A stretch of 64,000 nucleotides of DNA, from positions 1 to 64,000 of the forward strand of contig JAWCKF010000006.1 in assembly GCA_038852315.1 (NCBI GenBank). Direction: 5' to 3'. Source of the DNA: COMBO-56-21 sp038852315 (GTDB lineage: Archaea; Thermoplasmatota; Thermoplasmata; UBA10834). The notes below the pieces were generated by a model. That model did no database searches. It was not told where the DNA came from and was given only the letters and a program-made list of their open reading frames with translations. Positions 18,134-26,921 of the stretch are shown here, in pieces (positions within the stretch are counted from its first letter, which is position 1; each line of letters starts with the position of its first letter). Both the position numbers and the translations under genes were made by a program.

Positions 18134-19423
18134 ATGCTCACAATACGACAGGCCCTCTCTAGGGATCGCATCGGCCAAAAGGTCGCTCTGAGGGGCTGGA
18201 TATATCGCACGCGGTCGAGCGGCGGGATAGTCTTCGTTGTCCTGAGGGATGCGACGGGGATAATGCAGGTCACCGTCAAGAAGGGAAGCCTTCCTGAAGG
18301 TGAGTTCGAAGACGCCACCAAGGCCGGCATCGAATCCTCCGTGGTAGTCGAGGGGGAGGTGGCAGAGGACAGGCGCGCACCCGGCGGACTCGAGGTGCGC
18401 GCATCGAGGTTTCAGGTCGTGGGCTTTGCGGAGCCGTTCCCCATCACGGAATATCAGAGCACCGAGCTTCTGCTCGACCAGAGGCATCTTTGGATAAGGT
18501 CCAGGGAGCAGAACGCAGTCGCCAAGGTGAAGGCGGCCTTGCTGAGGGGCGCCAGGGACTGGTTCCACGCGAACGACTATGTCGAGGTCACGCCGCCCAT
18601 TATCACGGCTGTCGCACCCGAGGACAGCACCACGCTCTTTCAGGTCAAGTACTTCGACAGGATAGCGTATCTCTCCCAGAGCGCTCAGTTCTATCTTGAG
18701 TCGCTGATATTCTCCCTGGAGAAGGTCTATTCACTCACGCCTTCGTTCAGGGCTGAGAAGTCCAGGACCCCCCGGCACCTGGCGGAGTACTGGCACCTCG
18801 AGATGGAGGCCGCGTGGCTGACCAACGAGGACAACATGAAGGTCCAGGAAGAGCTCGTGACCGCGATGCTCTCCCAGGCGGTTCGGGAGTGCTCCCCCGA
18901 GCTCGAGCTGCTGAAGCGCGACCCCAAGTCGCTGAAGAAGATCGAGCCGCCCTTCGACCGGATGAAGTACGAGGAGGCGATGGAGTACCTGCAGAAGAAG
19001 GGGCACGGCGTTTCATGGGGAAGTGACCTGGGGGCGGTGGAGGAGCGGGAGCTGACCATCGACAGGGAGCTACCACTGTTCATCGTCAACTACCCGAAGG
19101 AGCTCAAGCCGTTCTACATGAAGGAGAACCCTGAGGATCCGAGGACATACAAGAACAGCGACCTTCTTGCGCCAGAGGGCTACGGCGAGATCATCGGAGG
19201 GAGCGAGAGGGAGACCGACAACGCCAAGATGATAGCGTGGCTCGAGGAGAAGGGGGAGAACCTGGACAACTACAAGTGGTACCTGGACCTAAGGAGATAC
19301 GGCTCGGTCCCTCACTCTGGTTTCGGTCTCGGGATAGAGAGGATAGTGACATGGGTCTGCAAGCTCGAGCATATCCGCGATGCGACGCCGTATCCTAGGA
19401 CTGTCGCGCGCGTGTATCCCTGA
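18134..19423 (+). CDS. asnS: Asparagine--tRNA ligase-like class IIb synthetase
   Basis: A 429-residue class II synthetase. The N-terminal OB fold (VALRGWIYRTRSSGGIVFVVLRD) binds the anticodon. Motif 2 is FRAEKSRTPRHLAEYWHLE and motif 3 GFGLGIERIVTWV, followed by IRDATPYPRT. HLAEYW and PRT are typical of AsnRS; archaeal AspRS usually ends in FPRD. It should attach Asn to tRNA-Asn, or belong to an archaeal AsnRS-like group. The start is fixed by the leaderless promoter. The 3' end overlaps the convergent secreted-protein gene by 29 nt. Confidence 0.88.
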   Translation: MLTIRQALSRDRIGQKVALRGWIYRTRSSGGIVFVVLRDATGIMQVTVKKGSLPEGEFEDATKAGIESSVVVEGEVAEDRRAPGGLEVRASRFQVVGFAEPFPITEYQSTELLLDQRHLWIRSREQNAVAKVKAALLRGARDWFHANDYVEVTPPIITAVAPEDSTTLFQVKYFDRIAYLSQSAQFYLESLIFSLEKVYSLTPSFRAEKSRTPRHLAEYWHLEMEAAWLTNEDNMKVQEELVTAMLSQAVRECSPELELLKRDPKSLKKIEPPFDRMKYEEAMEYLQKKGHGVSWGSDLGAVEERELTIDRELPLFIVNYPKELKPFYMKENPEDPRTYKNSDLLAPEGYGEIIGGSERETDNAKMIAWLEEKGENLDNYKWYLDLRRYGSVPHSGFGLGIERIVTWVCKLEHIRDATPYPRTVARVYP

Positions 19424-20759
19424 TGTCTGGTCTGGACTGCCCCGCACGACCGCGCCTCCTCAGGAAGAACACGATGGTAATCCCGGCCGCTGCGGCAATG
19501 CCTGCCACGAGCAAGTATGGGTACAATCCGTGAGAGCTGGATGGGGCGCTCACTGCAACCGCTTTGGATATCTCAGTGACTAATCCGTCGGAATCCTTCA
19601 CCTGCAGGACTATCGTATAGTTGCCCGAGCGCCTATAGACGTGCGATGCTACCTTTGACTCTGACCAGTCAGTGTCCCAGTTTCCGTCGGCCTCCCAGTC
19701 CCAGCGCACTAGCAGATGGGGCGAAGCATCCTCCAGATCGGCTACGCGCGAGGCGTTCGCCGTCACGAACACCCCGTCCTCTTGTTCGAGTGCGGTGGTC
19801 TGGAATGACGCATAGGGCGAGGACGGGCGGTACATCGTTCCGTTCGGCACGTCGATACTAGCATAACCCGATAGCAGTGCCTGACCGCGGATCGATTCGT
19901 TCAGACCTACGGCGGCTGTGGCCATGACGACGTAGTTCCCGGCCGGGACCACATCCGCATTCCAGGTAACTCTCTTGACGAGCTCGTAGGACGAGCTGTG
20001 GGGGACTTCATAGTGCACTATAGCCGTTGTTACTGCGCGATCCAGATTGAAAGAACAGCCCGTGCTCCTTGCGATCACGATTTCGCACATGCCGCCATCA
20101 GGCCAACAACCGTACAGAGGTGTTTGTTCACGGTTGGTGATGTTCACAGAGATGGCCAGCTTCGGAAAATCGTCCGCGTTCACTGACACGTCGACCGAGG
20201 CGTTCAAAGGCTCGTTCAGGCTTAGGACAGGGGCTGAGGCGAGATTCAGAGTCATCGCATATGAGCGCGGTATCAGGCCGACTGCAGACCTGCCGAAGAA
20301 TGTGACGGTCTTGTTCATCTCAGGAGTCTTCAGGCGAAAACGTTCCTGGATTGTGACGCTACCGTTCACACTGTTGTAGTCGTTGTATTCGTCTCGGAGA
20401 TTGAGGAAGCCCTCCTGCAGCAGCGATTCTTTGAGCTCGGCTATCGGCCCGATTGACATGGAACCATTGACGACGGTGTGGTGCGGGCCTTCTGTATAGT
20501 TCCGCCAAGAGCGGTGAATAGTGAAGCTGCCATCGGATGCGAGGGACATCTCCCAACTCTCCTCGTAGTCCAGCTGCGTACCCTGATAGGGTTCGAGAAC
20601 TGTGGACCTCGACCAGAGATAATCAATCCTAAAACTCTCCTGCATAGCCGTTGCAGCGACCTCTATTCCGTCCATGGCGTCTCCTGACAAAGGTCCGCAA
20701 GCAGCACATGCTGAAGTCGCCAGCAGCATCATGACCGCGACAAAGAGCCATCTCCCCAT
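19395..20759 (-). CDS. Secreted, membrane-anchored PKD-type protein
   Basis: A 454-residue protein with a signal peptide (LFVAVMMLLATSACAAC), a long extracellular part with many Asn-x-Ser/Thr sites and two Cys near residue 220, a PKD-like domain near 355-410 (VRWDWEADGNWDTDWSE...HVYRRSGNYTIVLQVKDSDG), a C-terminal transmembrane helix (YLLVAGIAAAAGITIVFFL) and a basic tail. The architecture is like that of the 16.2-18.0 kb protein but without the repeats. The central part matches nothing I know. It is presumably a surface protein. Confidence 0.75.
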   Translation of the reverse strand: MGRWLFVAVMMLLATSACAACGPLSGDAMDGIEVAATAMQESFRIDYLWSRSTVLEPYQGTQLDYEESWEMSLASDGSFTIHRSWRNYTEGPHHTVVNGSMSIGPIAELKESLLQEGFLNLRDEYNDYNSVNGSVTIQERFRLKTPEMNKTVTFFGRSAVGLIPRSYAMTLNLASAPVLSLNEPLNASVDVSVNADDFPKLAISVNITNREQTPLYGCWPDGGMCEIVIARSTGCSFNLDRAVTTAIVHYEVPHSSSYELVKRVTWNADVVPAGNYVVMATAAVGLNESIRGQALLSGYASIDVPNGTMYRPSSPYASFQTTALEQEDGVFVTANASRVADLEDASPHLLVRWDWEADGNWDTDWSESKVASHVYRRSGNYTIVLQVKDSDGLVTEISKAVAVSAPSSSHGLYPYLLVAGIAAAAGITIVFFLRRRGRAGQSRPDIRDTRARQS

Positions 20760-20943
20760 TCCGCTTGCCCGAGGTCTATTGCCCGCGTCCGCTATAAGAA
20801 ACCTTCCTTAAGGCCGCACAATGCGGACCACGTCGGACCTAGAACTCCATCAGCCGTCTGAACCAGGGATTGGGTACATCCGGAGCTAGGCCGAGTTGTC
20901 CCTTGATGGGACGACGATCGATGAGACCCTATCCGGTCCTCTA

Positions 20944-22014
20944 TCATCTGGCCAGTCTCGAGCAGTACTCGACGTACAGTGCCGCCGCCCGTTCGACTTC
21001 TTCCAGAGATATCTTCTCATCGAGGATGTGGCAACCTCTCGGGTCCCCAGGTCCACAGATGAGCACGGACCTGTTGGCCCTGCTGAACATGACCATCTCG
21101 GTCGCGTAGGGGACGCTTGTGATCTTTGCTTTGGGCCCGAGGAGCTCCGTCATCGTCCTGATAGCCTCGCACGAGGTATCCGTCTCGACGGGCTCGAGGT
21201 TGTGGATGATCCTGAGCTCGTAGCCTTCCGTGCCAATCCTTCTCCTCAACCTTTCCAGCACTCTCTCCTGGTCCATGTCGGGCGGATACCTTATATCGAT
21301 CTCCACCTCGCAGGCGTCGGGTATCACGTTGATCCTCGTTCCACCCTTGATGGTGGTCATGGAGAGGGTCATGTCCTCAGTGGGGTTCTTCGGAAGGCGC
21401 TGGAGAGGCTGGAGCTTCGCCAGGATGTCCACCATCTTCTCGATTGCATTCTCGCCCAGCTGGGGCATGCTTGAGTGGCAGGCCTTGCCCGAGGTGTTGA
21501 TGGCGATCTGCAGCTGCCCCTTCTCCTTGTAGACGATCTCGAAGTCCGTCGGCTCCGCCACCAGGATGGCAGGGGCCTCTCTGAGAGCGGGGTCCTCAGT
21601 CGCTGCGAGCGCCCCAGCCATCGTGACCTCCTCGTCGGTGGTGAAGCACAGCCCGAACGGCACGTTCGCCGCCACAAGGTCCCCGGCCGCCAGCAACATC
21701 GCTGTGCACCCGCCCTTCATATCGCACGCGCCGCGGCCGTACACGACCCCATCCATCGCCGTCCCGTCCTCGTACTTCCAGCCCGGCCCGCGCGGGACGG
21801 TATCGAGGTGCCCAGACAGCACGACACCGCCCTTCCCGTGGCTGGCGACTATCGCAGGCGTCTTCTTGTCGCCGTAGTACCTGGGCTCGAGCCCTAGCTT
21901 TCTCAGCTTGGAGGAGACGTACTCCACGATGGGGCCCATGTCGTCCTCGGACGAACTCTTGTGGAGGATGAGGTCGGTGAGGACCTCTTCGGCCTTCAGC
22001 TTCAGGGGGCTCAC
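20944..22014 (-). CDS. M20-family metallopeptidase/deacylase (ArgE/DapE type)
   Basis: A 356-residue di-zinc hydrolase. Metal-ligand motifs are visible: SGHLDTVP near residue 80, GRGACDMKGG near 110, and TTDEEVTMAG near 140. A dimerisation domain with KACHSSMPQLGENAIE lies near 190-205. Members remove acyl groups or cleave dipeptides, including acetylornithine and succinyl-diaminopimelate. The start is the GTG at 22014-22012, which overlaps the TGA of the upstream M42 gene as GTGA. Residues of the frame before it show no family similarity. Confidence 0.88.
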   Translation of the reverse strand: MSPLKLKAEEVLTDLILHKSSSEDDMGPIVEYVSSKLRKLGLEPRYYGDKKTPAIVASHGKGGVVLSGHLDTVPRGPGWKYEDGTAMDGVVYGRGACDMKGGCTAMLLAAGDLVAANVPFGLCFTTDEEVTMAGALAATEDPALREAPAILVAEPTDFEIVYKEKGQLQIAINTSGKACHSSMPQLGENAIEKMVDILAKLQPLQRLPKNPTEDMTLSMTTIKGGTRINVIPDACEVEIDIRYPPDMDQERVLERLRRRIGTEGYELRIIHNLEPVETDTSCEAIRTMTELLGPKAKITSVPYATEMVMFSRANRSVLICGPGDPRGCHILDEKISLEEVERAAALYVEYCSRLAR

Positions 22015-23051
22015 CTCGGCTTGCGATCCCTGGCTATCCTCTCGGCGATCTTGACCACGAGCTTGACCGCGTTCTCCATGTCGCTTATGCTCGCGCACTC
22101 AGTCGGAGAGTGCGTGTACCTCATCGGTATGCCGATGGGCATCATCAGCGAGCCGAAGTCCTGCATCGCCGCCCCATCAGTCGAGCCTCCGCCTGTGCCG
22201 TACTGGAGCGGTATCCTCGCGGCCTTCGCGACCTCCTCGAGCATCTTCCGGAGCTTTGGCGACGCCACCGCCGCGTTGTCGAACATCCTCATGGCAGGGC
22301 CTTTGCCAACGTACACCCTCTCGTAGGTGTCGCCGCTCATCGGGGCGTCGTTCGTCGTCATCGTGTCCACGGCGAAGACATATTCCGGCCTGTACGTGAA
22401 CCCGACGACCTTCGCACCCTTCAGACCGGTCTCCTCCTGGACGCTCCAAACGAACGTGAGCTTGACGGGCAATCCACGATCCTTCAGCTGCTCGAGCGCG
22501 TCGAGCAATATCGCGCACCCGGCCCTGTTGTCGACTCCACGGGCGCATATTATGTCCTGCGTGATGTACGTGATGTCTTTCTTGAACACCATAGGGTCTA
22601 GCACTCGTATCCCCAGCTTCTCAGTCTCCTTCCGGCTCCTGGTGCCGACATCGACCCTGACGTCCTCCCACGAGAGCGTCTTCTTCATCTCTTCTCGGTC
22701 GGTCATCAGGTGCGGCGGCTTCAGGCCGATGACGCCCCTCACGATGCCCTTCTGAGTCTTGATCTCAACCACGCGGCCTACGAGTGTCCGGTCATCTATG
22801 CCCCCGACCTTCCTTATCCTGAGCGACCCGTCCTGCTCGAGCTTCGAGACTATGAGCCCCAGCTCGTCCATGTGCGCGATGAACACCACGTGGGGGCCAT
22901 TGTCTCCGACGGTGACTATGAGGTCTCCGAGGTTGTCCTCATGGGGCTTCAGCCCCATCGCCTCGACCTTCGTCCTGATGTAGTCCCTTATGTCGTCCTC
23001 GAACCCGGACACTCCGGGAACCCGTATCATCTCCTCTAGCAGCTCCTTCAA
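22011..23051 (-). CDS. M42-family aminopeptidase (glutamyl aminopeptidase/TET-like)
   Basis: A 346-residue metallopeptidase of the TET/FrvX group, which forms large dodecameric aminopeptidases. Metal and catalytic motifs are present: IAHMDELGLIV near residue 60, ARGVDNRAGCAILL near 172, WSVQEETGLKGAK near 205, VDTM near 228, and the late YTHSPTECASISDME near 320. It trims peptides from the N-terminus in the cytoplasm. It starts 1 nt after the stop of gcvT and is overlapped by the M20 gene, so the three form an operon. Confidence 0.92.
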   Translation of the reverse strand: MKELLEEMIRVPGVSGFEDDIRDYIRTKVEAMGLKPHEDNLGDLIVTVGDNGPHVVFIAHMDELGLIVSKLEQDGSLRIRKVGGIDDRTLVGRVVEIKTQKGIVRGVIGLKPPHLMTDREEMKKTLSWEDVRVDVGTRSRKETEKLGIRVLDPMVFKKDITYITQDIICARGVDNRAGCAILLDALEQLKDRGLPVKLTFVWSVQEETGLKGAKVVGFTYRPEYVFAVDTMTTNDAPMSGDTYERVYVGKGPAMRMFDNAAVASPKLRKMLEEVAKAARIPLQYGTGGGSTDGAAMQDFGSLMMPIGIPMRYTHSPTECASISDMENAVKLVVKIAERIARDRKPR

Positions 23052-23052
23052 G

Positions 23053-24204
23053 TCACTCCCTCCTCACGAAAGGCGGTTTGACGATCTCGGCCGGCACCAG
23101 CGCGTCCCTGATCCTCACTTCGAGAGCTGTTCCGGGCGTGGCGATGCTGAGGGGCACATAGCCCATCGCTATGCCTATCCTGAGCACGGGTGACATCGTG
23201 CCGCTCGTCACGACGCCCACCTTGCGGCCCTCCCTGAGTATCTCGTATCCGTGCCTGGGTATGCCCCTGTCGCGAGCCACCATGCACACGAGCTTGTCAT
23301 AGCCGCCGGCGGCCCTTTGACTTTCGAGAGCGTCTTTGCCTATGAAGTCGTGGCTCCAGTCGACCACCCAGCCCGGCCCCGTCTGGAGCGAGGTCTGAGA
23401 ACCGTCGAAGTCGGTGCCGGAGAGCAGCAGCCCTTTCTCGAGCCTGAGCGTGTCCCTCGCGCCTAGCCCGGCTGGCACGAGCCCGTGCGGTCTGCCGCGC
23501 TCGAGCACCGCCCTCCAGACGGGCACTGCATCCGGGTTCTCCATCACTATCTCGAACCCGTCCTCGCCCGTGTAGCCAGTCCTCGATATGAACGCCTTCA
23601 CGCCCGGTCCATCGCCGTTCATGAACCTCCTGCCCTCGAGCAGCGGGGTCCTCGGCTCGGCGCCCTTGTGTTCTATCTTGTCGAGCCTGGCAAAGCCTCC
23701 CCAGAAGGACTTGAGCGCAGACAGGTCTGCGCTCGTCAGCTGGGCGACGACGTCCTTCGCCGTCGGGCCCTGGATGGCTATCGCGGACAGATCCATCGAC
23801 ATGTCGTGGAACTCCTGGCCGTCGAGGTGCTCCTCGACCCACTTCCGCATCTTCGGAGTAGTCGCAGCGTTGGGCACCATGAGGTACTCGTCACGCCCGA
23901 GCACGGTGAATATCGTGTCGTCCAGTATTCGTCCGCCATCATCTAGGATGTGCGAGTAGACGCATCTGCCGATGGGCTGTCCCTCGATCCTGTTGGTCGA
24001 TAGACGGCTCACGGCCTCTGCAGCGTGGTCTCCTCGTATCAGGAAATCGCCCATGTGGGAGACGTCGAACGCTCCTGACGCCTGCCTGACGCTCATGTGC
24101 TCCTCGATGATGCCAGCGTACTGCACGGGCATTCCCCAGCCGGCGAACAGGGTCATCCTGGCCCCGAGGGCTATGTGCTCGTTGTAGAGCGGCGTCCTAG
24201 GCAT
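23053..24204 (-). CDS. gcvT: Aminomethyltransferase, glycine cleavage T protein
   Basis: A 383-residue GcvT-family protein. The start region PLYNEHIALGARMTLFAGW with MPVQYAGIIEEH, then GAFDVSHMGDFLIRG, matches GcvT closely, as do SRTGYTGEDGFEIV near 190 and LGARDTLRLEKGL near 230. GcvT moves the methylene group from GcvH-bound aminomethyl-lipoate to tetrahydrofolate or a pterin. No gcvH or gcvP is in the window. I chose the ATG at 24204 rather than 24231 because the family begins at the Pro-Leu-Tyr segment. It is the first gene of an operon with two peptidases. Confidence 0.9.
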   Translation of the reverse strand: MPRTPLYNEHIALGARMTLFAGWGMPVQYAGIIEEHMSVRQASGAFDVSHMGDFLIRGDHAAEAVSRLSTNRIEGQPIGRCVYSHILDDGGRILDDTIFTVLGRDEYLMVPNAATTPKMRKWVEEHLDGQEFHDMSMDLSAIAIQGPTAKDVVAQLTSADLSALKSFWGGFARLDKIEHKGAEPRTPLLEGRRFMNGDGPGVKAFISRTGYTGEDGFEIVMENPDAVPVWRAVLERGRPHGLVPAGLGARDTLRLEKGLLLSGTDFDGSQTSLQTGPGWVVDWSHDFIGKDALESQRAAGGYDKLVCMVARDRGIPRHGYEILREGRKVGVVTSGTMSPVLRIGIAMGYVPLSIATPGTALEVRIRDALVPAEIVKPPFVRRE

Positions 24205-24255
24205 GCCTGCGGAATCGCGTCTCCCTTCCAAAAAGCTTGGCGACTAACGCCGGCA

Positions 24256-24804
24256 TCACCGGTATTGGTCTATGAGCCTGGTCATGTCCTTCTCCAGGCT
24301 CACGCTGAGCTGAGGCTGCTCGATCACCTCGACGTTGCGCTCAAGCAGCGCCAGCTCCTTCTCGCTGAACGCGTTGGGGCTGATGGGTATCAGCACCGTC
24401 GAACGGCTCTGCATGACCTGCTCGTTGATGTGCTCCACGAACCTGAGCACCTGCTGGAAGCCGTTGTTGATGACGAGATACTCCAGGCCGTCTATGAGCA
24501 CGAAGCACTTCTTGTACCGCTCGATGAACGATGATATCACGGTCGCGAGCGTGCCTATGCTCGTGGGGTTGTGATGGTCCTGGCCAGGCGTGTGGCTCAG
24601 CCACAGGATGCGCGTGTCTCTCAGCTCGAAAGTCTCGCGGATCTTATCAGGGAACTGCCTCGTAACGCACAGCCCAGGGTTGCCCTCCGAAATCGCCTGC
24701 TCGAACAGCTTGTAGGCGAGGAACGGCTTCCGCTCCCTCACGACGTAACAGTATCCCTCTTGGGGACGGATGAGGTCTATGGCTGACTTGTCGTCGCTCG
24801 CCAG
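24256..24804 (-). CDS. DUF835 domain protein, probable CTG start
   Basis: A DUF835 domain covers almost the whole protein: EGYCYVVRERKPFLAYKLF, then PGLCVTRQFPDKIRE, TRILWLSHTP, FVLIDGLEYLVINNGF and TVLIPISPNAFSEKELALLE. DUF835 is common in archaea and often joined to sensor domains; its function is unknown. The first GTG (24741) would cut into the domain. Conserved sequence continues upstream to about 24800 with no ATG, GTG or TTG. The best start is CTG at 24804-24802, five nt after AGGGGAG, giving 182 residues. A TATA element TTAAATA at 24844-24850 predicts transcription from about 24822. Confidence 0.7.
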   Translation of the reverse strand: MASDDKSAIDLIRPQEGYCYVVRERKPFLAYKLFEQAISEGNPGLCVTRQFPDKIRETFELRDTRILWLSHTPGQDHHNPTSIGTLATVISSFIERYKKCFVLIDGLEYLVINNGFQQVLRFVEHINEQVMQSRSTVLIPISPNAFSEKELALLERNVEVIEQPQLSVSLEKDMTRLIDQYR

Positions 24805-24879
24805 AAGAACTCCCCTATCGTGGAAAGTGCACGGAGGCGGCCGTATTTAATTCTATTCCCTTCATGCTTCCTGACGTAC

Positions 24880-26061
24880 CTATTTGTGCTCCAGGTCGAG
24901 CATCTGGCGGAGCTTCTCATCGAGCACCTTCGCGGGTATGTCCAGCAGAGTGATCACCGTGGTCTTGCCGGATATCCCGGGGCCGCTCTTCTTCGCGCTG
25001 ACCACGCCCAGCATATCCAAATCCTTAAGTAGCCCCCAGAAGGCGGTGTGCGCCCTCGGCTTCTCGCCATACTCCTCGCAGGCCACCTTGTACGCCGACT
25101 CCGCCTCGCCAGTCGTCACGTAGGCTTTGCCCCTGGAGGCCTTCGCGATCGCCAACAGCGCGAGCTTCTGGTGCTTGTCCAATCCTATCAGTTTTGATTC
25201 TGTGATGGAGCTGTAAGCCTCCGCCTTCGCTGCGCGCACGTGCTCGACATCGATCCTCCCCGCACCCTCCTCGTCGGCGAGCATCCCCGCCTTCTCGAGT
25301 ATCTCGATCGCGAATCTCGCATCGCCCCACTCCGCTGATACCTCAGCGATGAGGTCCACGGCGTCCCCGGTGATGGCGCCGTCATGCAGTGCCAGCTCGG
25401 CCCTCTGAGCGACGATGTCCCGCAGCTCGTCCAGGGTGTACTTCCCGAACTCGATGATGTTCGTGCGCTTGAAGGTGCTCGCGGAGGACGCGTCGAGCAT
25501 GTCGAACACATTCTTCTGCGATATGAGCATGAGGGAGACGAGCTCCCTCGCCTCCACGCCCTCCTCTCCGAACCTCGTCAGCTTGTATATGATGTCAGAC
25601 CCGGCTCTCTTGAGAAGCATGTCGGCCTCGTCGAGAACTATGAGCAGGTGCAGCTTGCGCTTCTCCAAATCCTTCCGCAGTATGCGCAGCATCTCGGTGA
25701 TCGAGAACCCCCTGTCAGGGAAGTTGGGCTGGAAGTGGTTGACTATGTGCAGCACCGCGCTTGACTCGCTGTTCCTCTGCCTGCAGTTGACGAGGACCCA
25801 ATCGATCGCCTTCTGCCTTTTCTCAGCATAGTCCCGCAGGTCCATGCAGAAGCGCTTTGCCGTGGCCGTCTTGCCCGTGCCGACGCTGCCCGTGAGGACC
25901 ACGTTCTGGGACATGTTGGACTCGACCACGGGCCTGTAGAGCGTGATCAGGCGTTTCATCTGCTCGTCCCTGTGGACCAGCTTCGGGGGCACGTAATCGA
26001 AGGACAGTGTGCGCTGGTCCTTGAACACGCTCTTGCCGACCTTCTCCCACATGTCGCTCAA
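24880..26061 (-). CDS. cdc6: Orc1/Cdc6 family replication initiator
   Basis: A 393-residue AAA+ protein with a C-terminal winged helix. Walker A is GSVGTGKTATAKR (residues 58-70), Walker B is LLIVLDEADMLL near 139, sensor 1 follows (LVSLMLISQKN), and sensor 2 is in WGDARFAIEILEKAG near 250. The winged helix spans about 300-390. Orc1/Cdc6 binds archaeal replication origins and loads MCM. The start is TTG at 26061, with TATA-like CTTTAAGAG near 26096-26104. A replication origin often lies beside this gene; the upstream gap contains a short perfect inverted repeat. Confidence 0.93.
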   Translation of the reverse strand: MSDMWEKVGKSVFKDQRTLSFDYVPPKLVHRDEQMKRLITLYRPVVESNMSQNVVLTGSVGTGKTATAKRFCMDLRDYAEKRQKAIDWVLVNCRQRNSESSAVLHIVNHFQPNFPDRGFSITEMLRILRKDLEKRKLHLLIVLDEADMLLKRAGSDIIYKLTRFGEEGVEARELVSLMLISQKNVFDMLDASSASTFKRTNIIEFGKYTLDELRDIVAQRAELALHDGAITGDAVDLIAEVSAEWGDARFAIEILEKAGMLADEEGAGRIDVEHVRAAKAEAYSSITESKLIGLDKHQKLALLAIAKASRGKAYVTTGEAESAYKVACEEYGEKPRAHTAFWGLLKDLDMLGVVSAKKSGPGISGKTTVITLLDIPAKVLDEKLRQMLDLEHK

Positions 26062-26105
26062 CTGCTGGATTCTCTCCGCCTATCTCCTGCTCCGCTCTTA
26101 AAGGA

Positions 26106-26124
26106 TTCGCGCGGTGCGCGCGAA
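26106..26124. repeat. Perfect inverted repeat upstream of cdc6
   Basis: TTCGCGCG-GTG-CGCGCGAA: 8-bp arms and a 3-nt centre, between the divergent TATA elements of cdc6 (about 26096-26104) and the 26183 gene (about 26148). It could be an operator for either gene or part of an origin element. It does not look like a full ORB box and no second copy was seen nearby. Confidence 0.5.
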
Positions 26125-26182
26125 AGTCCTCGATAGGCAAAACGATTTAAGCAAACAAAGCGCTCGACAGCGCGGGGAGAGA

Positions 26183-26530
26183 ATGCCGTCAGAGGATGAC
26201 CTCATCAGCTCTCTGTTGAAAGGCACCAAGTCCATGCTCAGCTCGGAGACGATGCTCGTCGAAGCCGTCCAAGACCTAGTGAAGGACGAGATCAAGAGGC
26301 ACATCCGCCAGAAGCTCGACGCGAGCCCCGAGCTCAAGGAGGAGCTGAAGGCCGCCGTCGAGGAGCTCCTAGAGGCGAAAGTCAGGGAGGCCTACGCCCT
26401 GCTCAAGGTGACAAAGGTCGGCGCGAAGCTCGGCATAGAGCTGGTCCCGCCCAAGCTCAGGAAGGAGATAGGGCAGGAGCTCGTTTCGATGTTCGAGCGG
26501 GAAGTCACGAGAATGTTTGACCAGGCTTGA
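26183..26530 (+). CDS. Conserved-looking helical protein of unknown function
   Basis: A 115-residue acidic, almost entirely helical protein. SEDDLISSLLKGTKSML starts it, then charged amphipathic helices (KDEIKRHIRQKLD, ELKEELKAAVEELLEAKVREAY) and a more hydrophobic C-terminal helix (GAKLGIELVPPKLRKEIGQ). A CGATTTAAGC TATA-like element at about 26146-26155 precedes the ATG at 26183 by about 30 nt, so the longer frame from 26114 is not used. It is divergent from cdc6. I recognise no family. Confidence 0.7.
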   Translation: MPSEDDLISSLLKGTKSMLSSETMLVEAVQDLVKDEIKRHIRQKLDASPELKEELKAAVEELLEAKVREAYALLKVTKVGAKLGIELVPPKLRKEIGQELVSMFEREVTRMFDQA

Positions 26531-26834
26531 CTCGGTGTTGGTAGGTGAAGGGGATACTCGCGTCCGAATCCTCTCTCAAATCGGCACTTTGGTCATCGTT
26601 GCCGCCGCAGGAATCACGGCCTTTGTAGGTCTTTATCTTGCCATCGGGAGAGAAGTTGCAGCGTGGCAATGCGGTTGAGGGAGTCCACTCGTGGCGAAAT
26701 ACACCTCTGTCTGCATCTCTTTCTCCGTCGTCTTGGTTTATGTAAACAATCGCGCTAGAGGTTCTTGCTCCAGCTTCGGTCGCTTTCCAATCGAGGACGG
26801 GTTGGCTAGGGGTCAACTGAGGTCCTGCAAGCAT
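26505..26834 (-). CDS. Doubtful hypothetical ORF
   Basis: A 109-codon minus frame that fills most of the 390-nt gap between the 26183 gene and the secreted protein at 26922. The product is polar and Cys-poor with no hydrophobic core pattern, and the codons are less G/C-ending than in the neighbours. Its end overlaps the 26183 gene by 26 nt. I recognise nothing in it. The gap otherwise holds only the TATA box (26881-26888) of the next gene. Confidence 0.2.
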   Translation of the reverse strand: MLAGPQLTPSQPVLDWKATEAGARTSSAIVYINQDDGERDADRGVFRHEWTPSTALPRCNFSPDGKIKTYKGRDSCGGNDDQSADLREDSDASIPFTYQHRVKPGQTFS

Positions 26835-26921
26835 AGAGTTGACTTGATGCCCATTCGCTAGGAGTCTTCTCTAGAGTAAGCCTTATATAGCTCGGGGGAG
26901 GGGGGATAACGAGTCGGAGGG

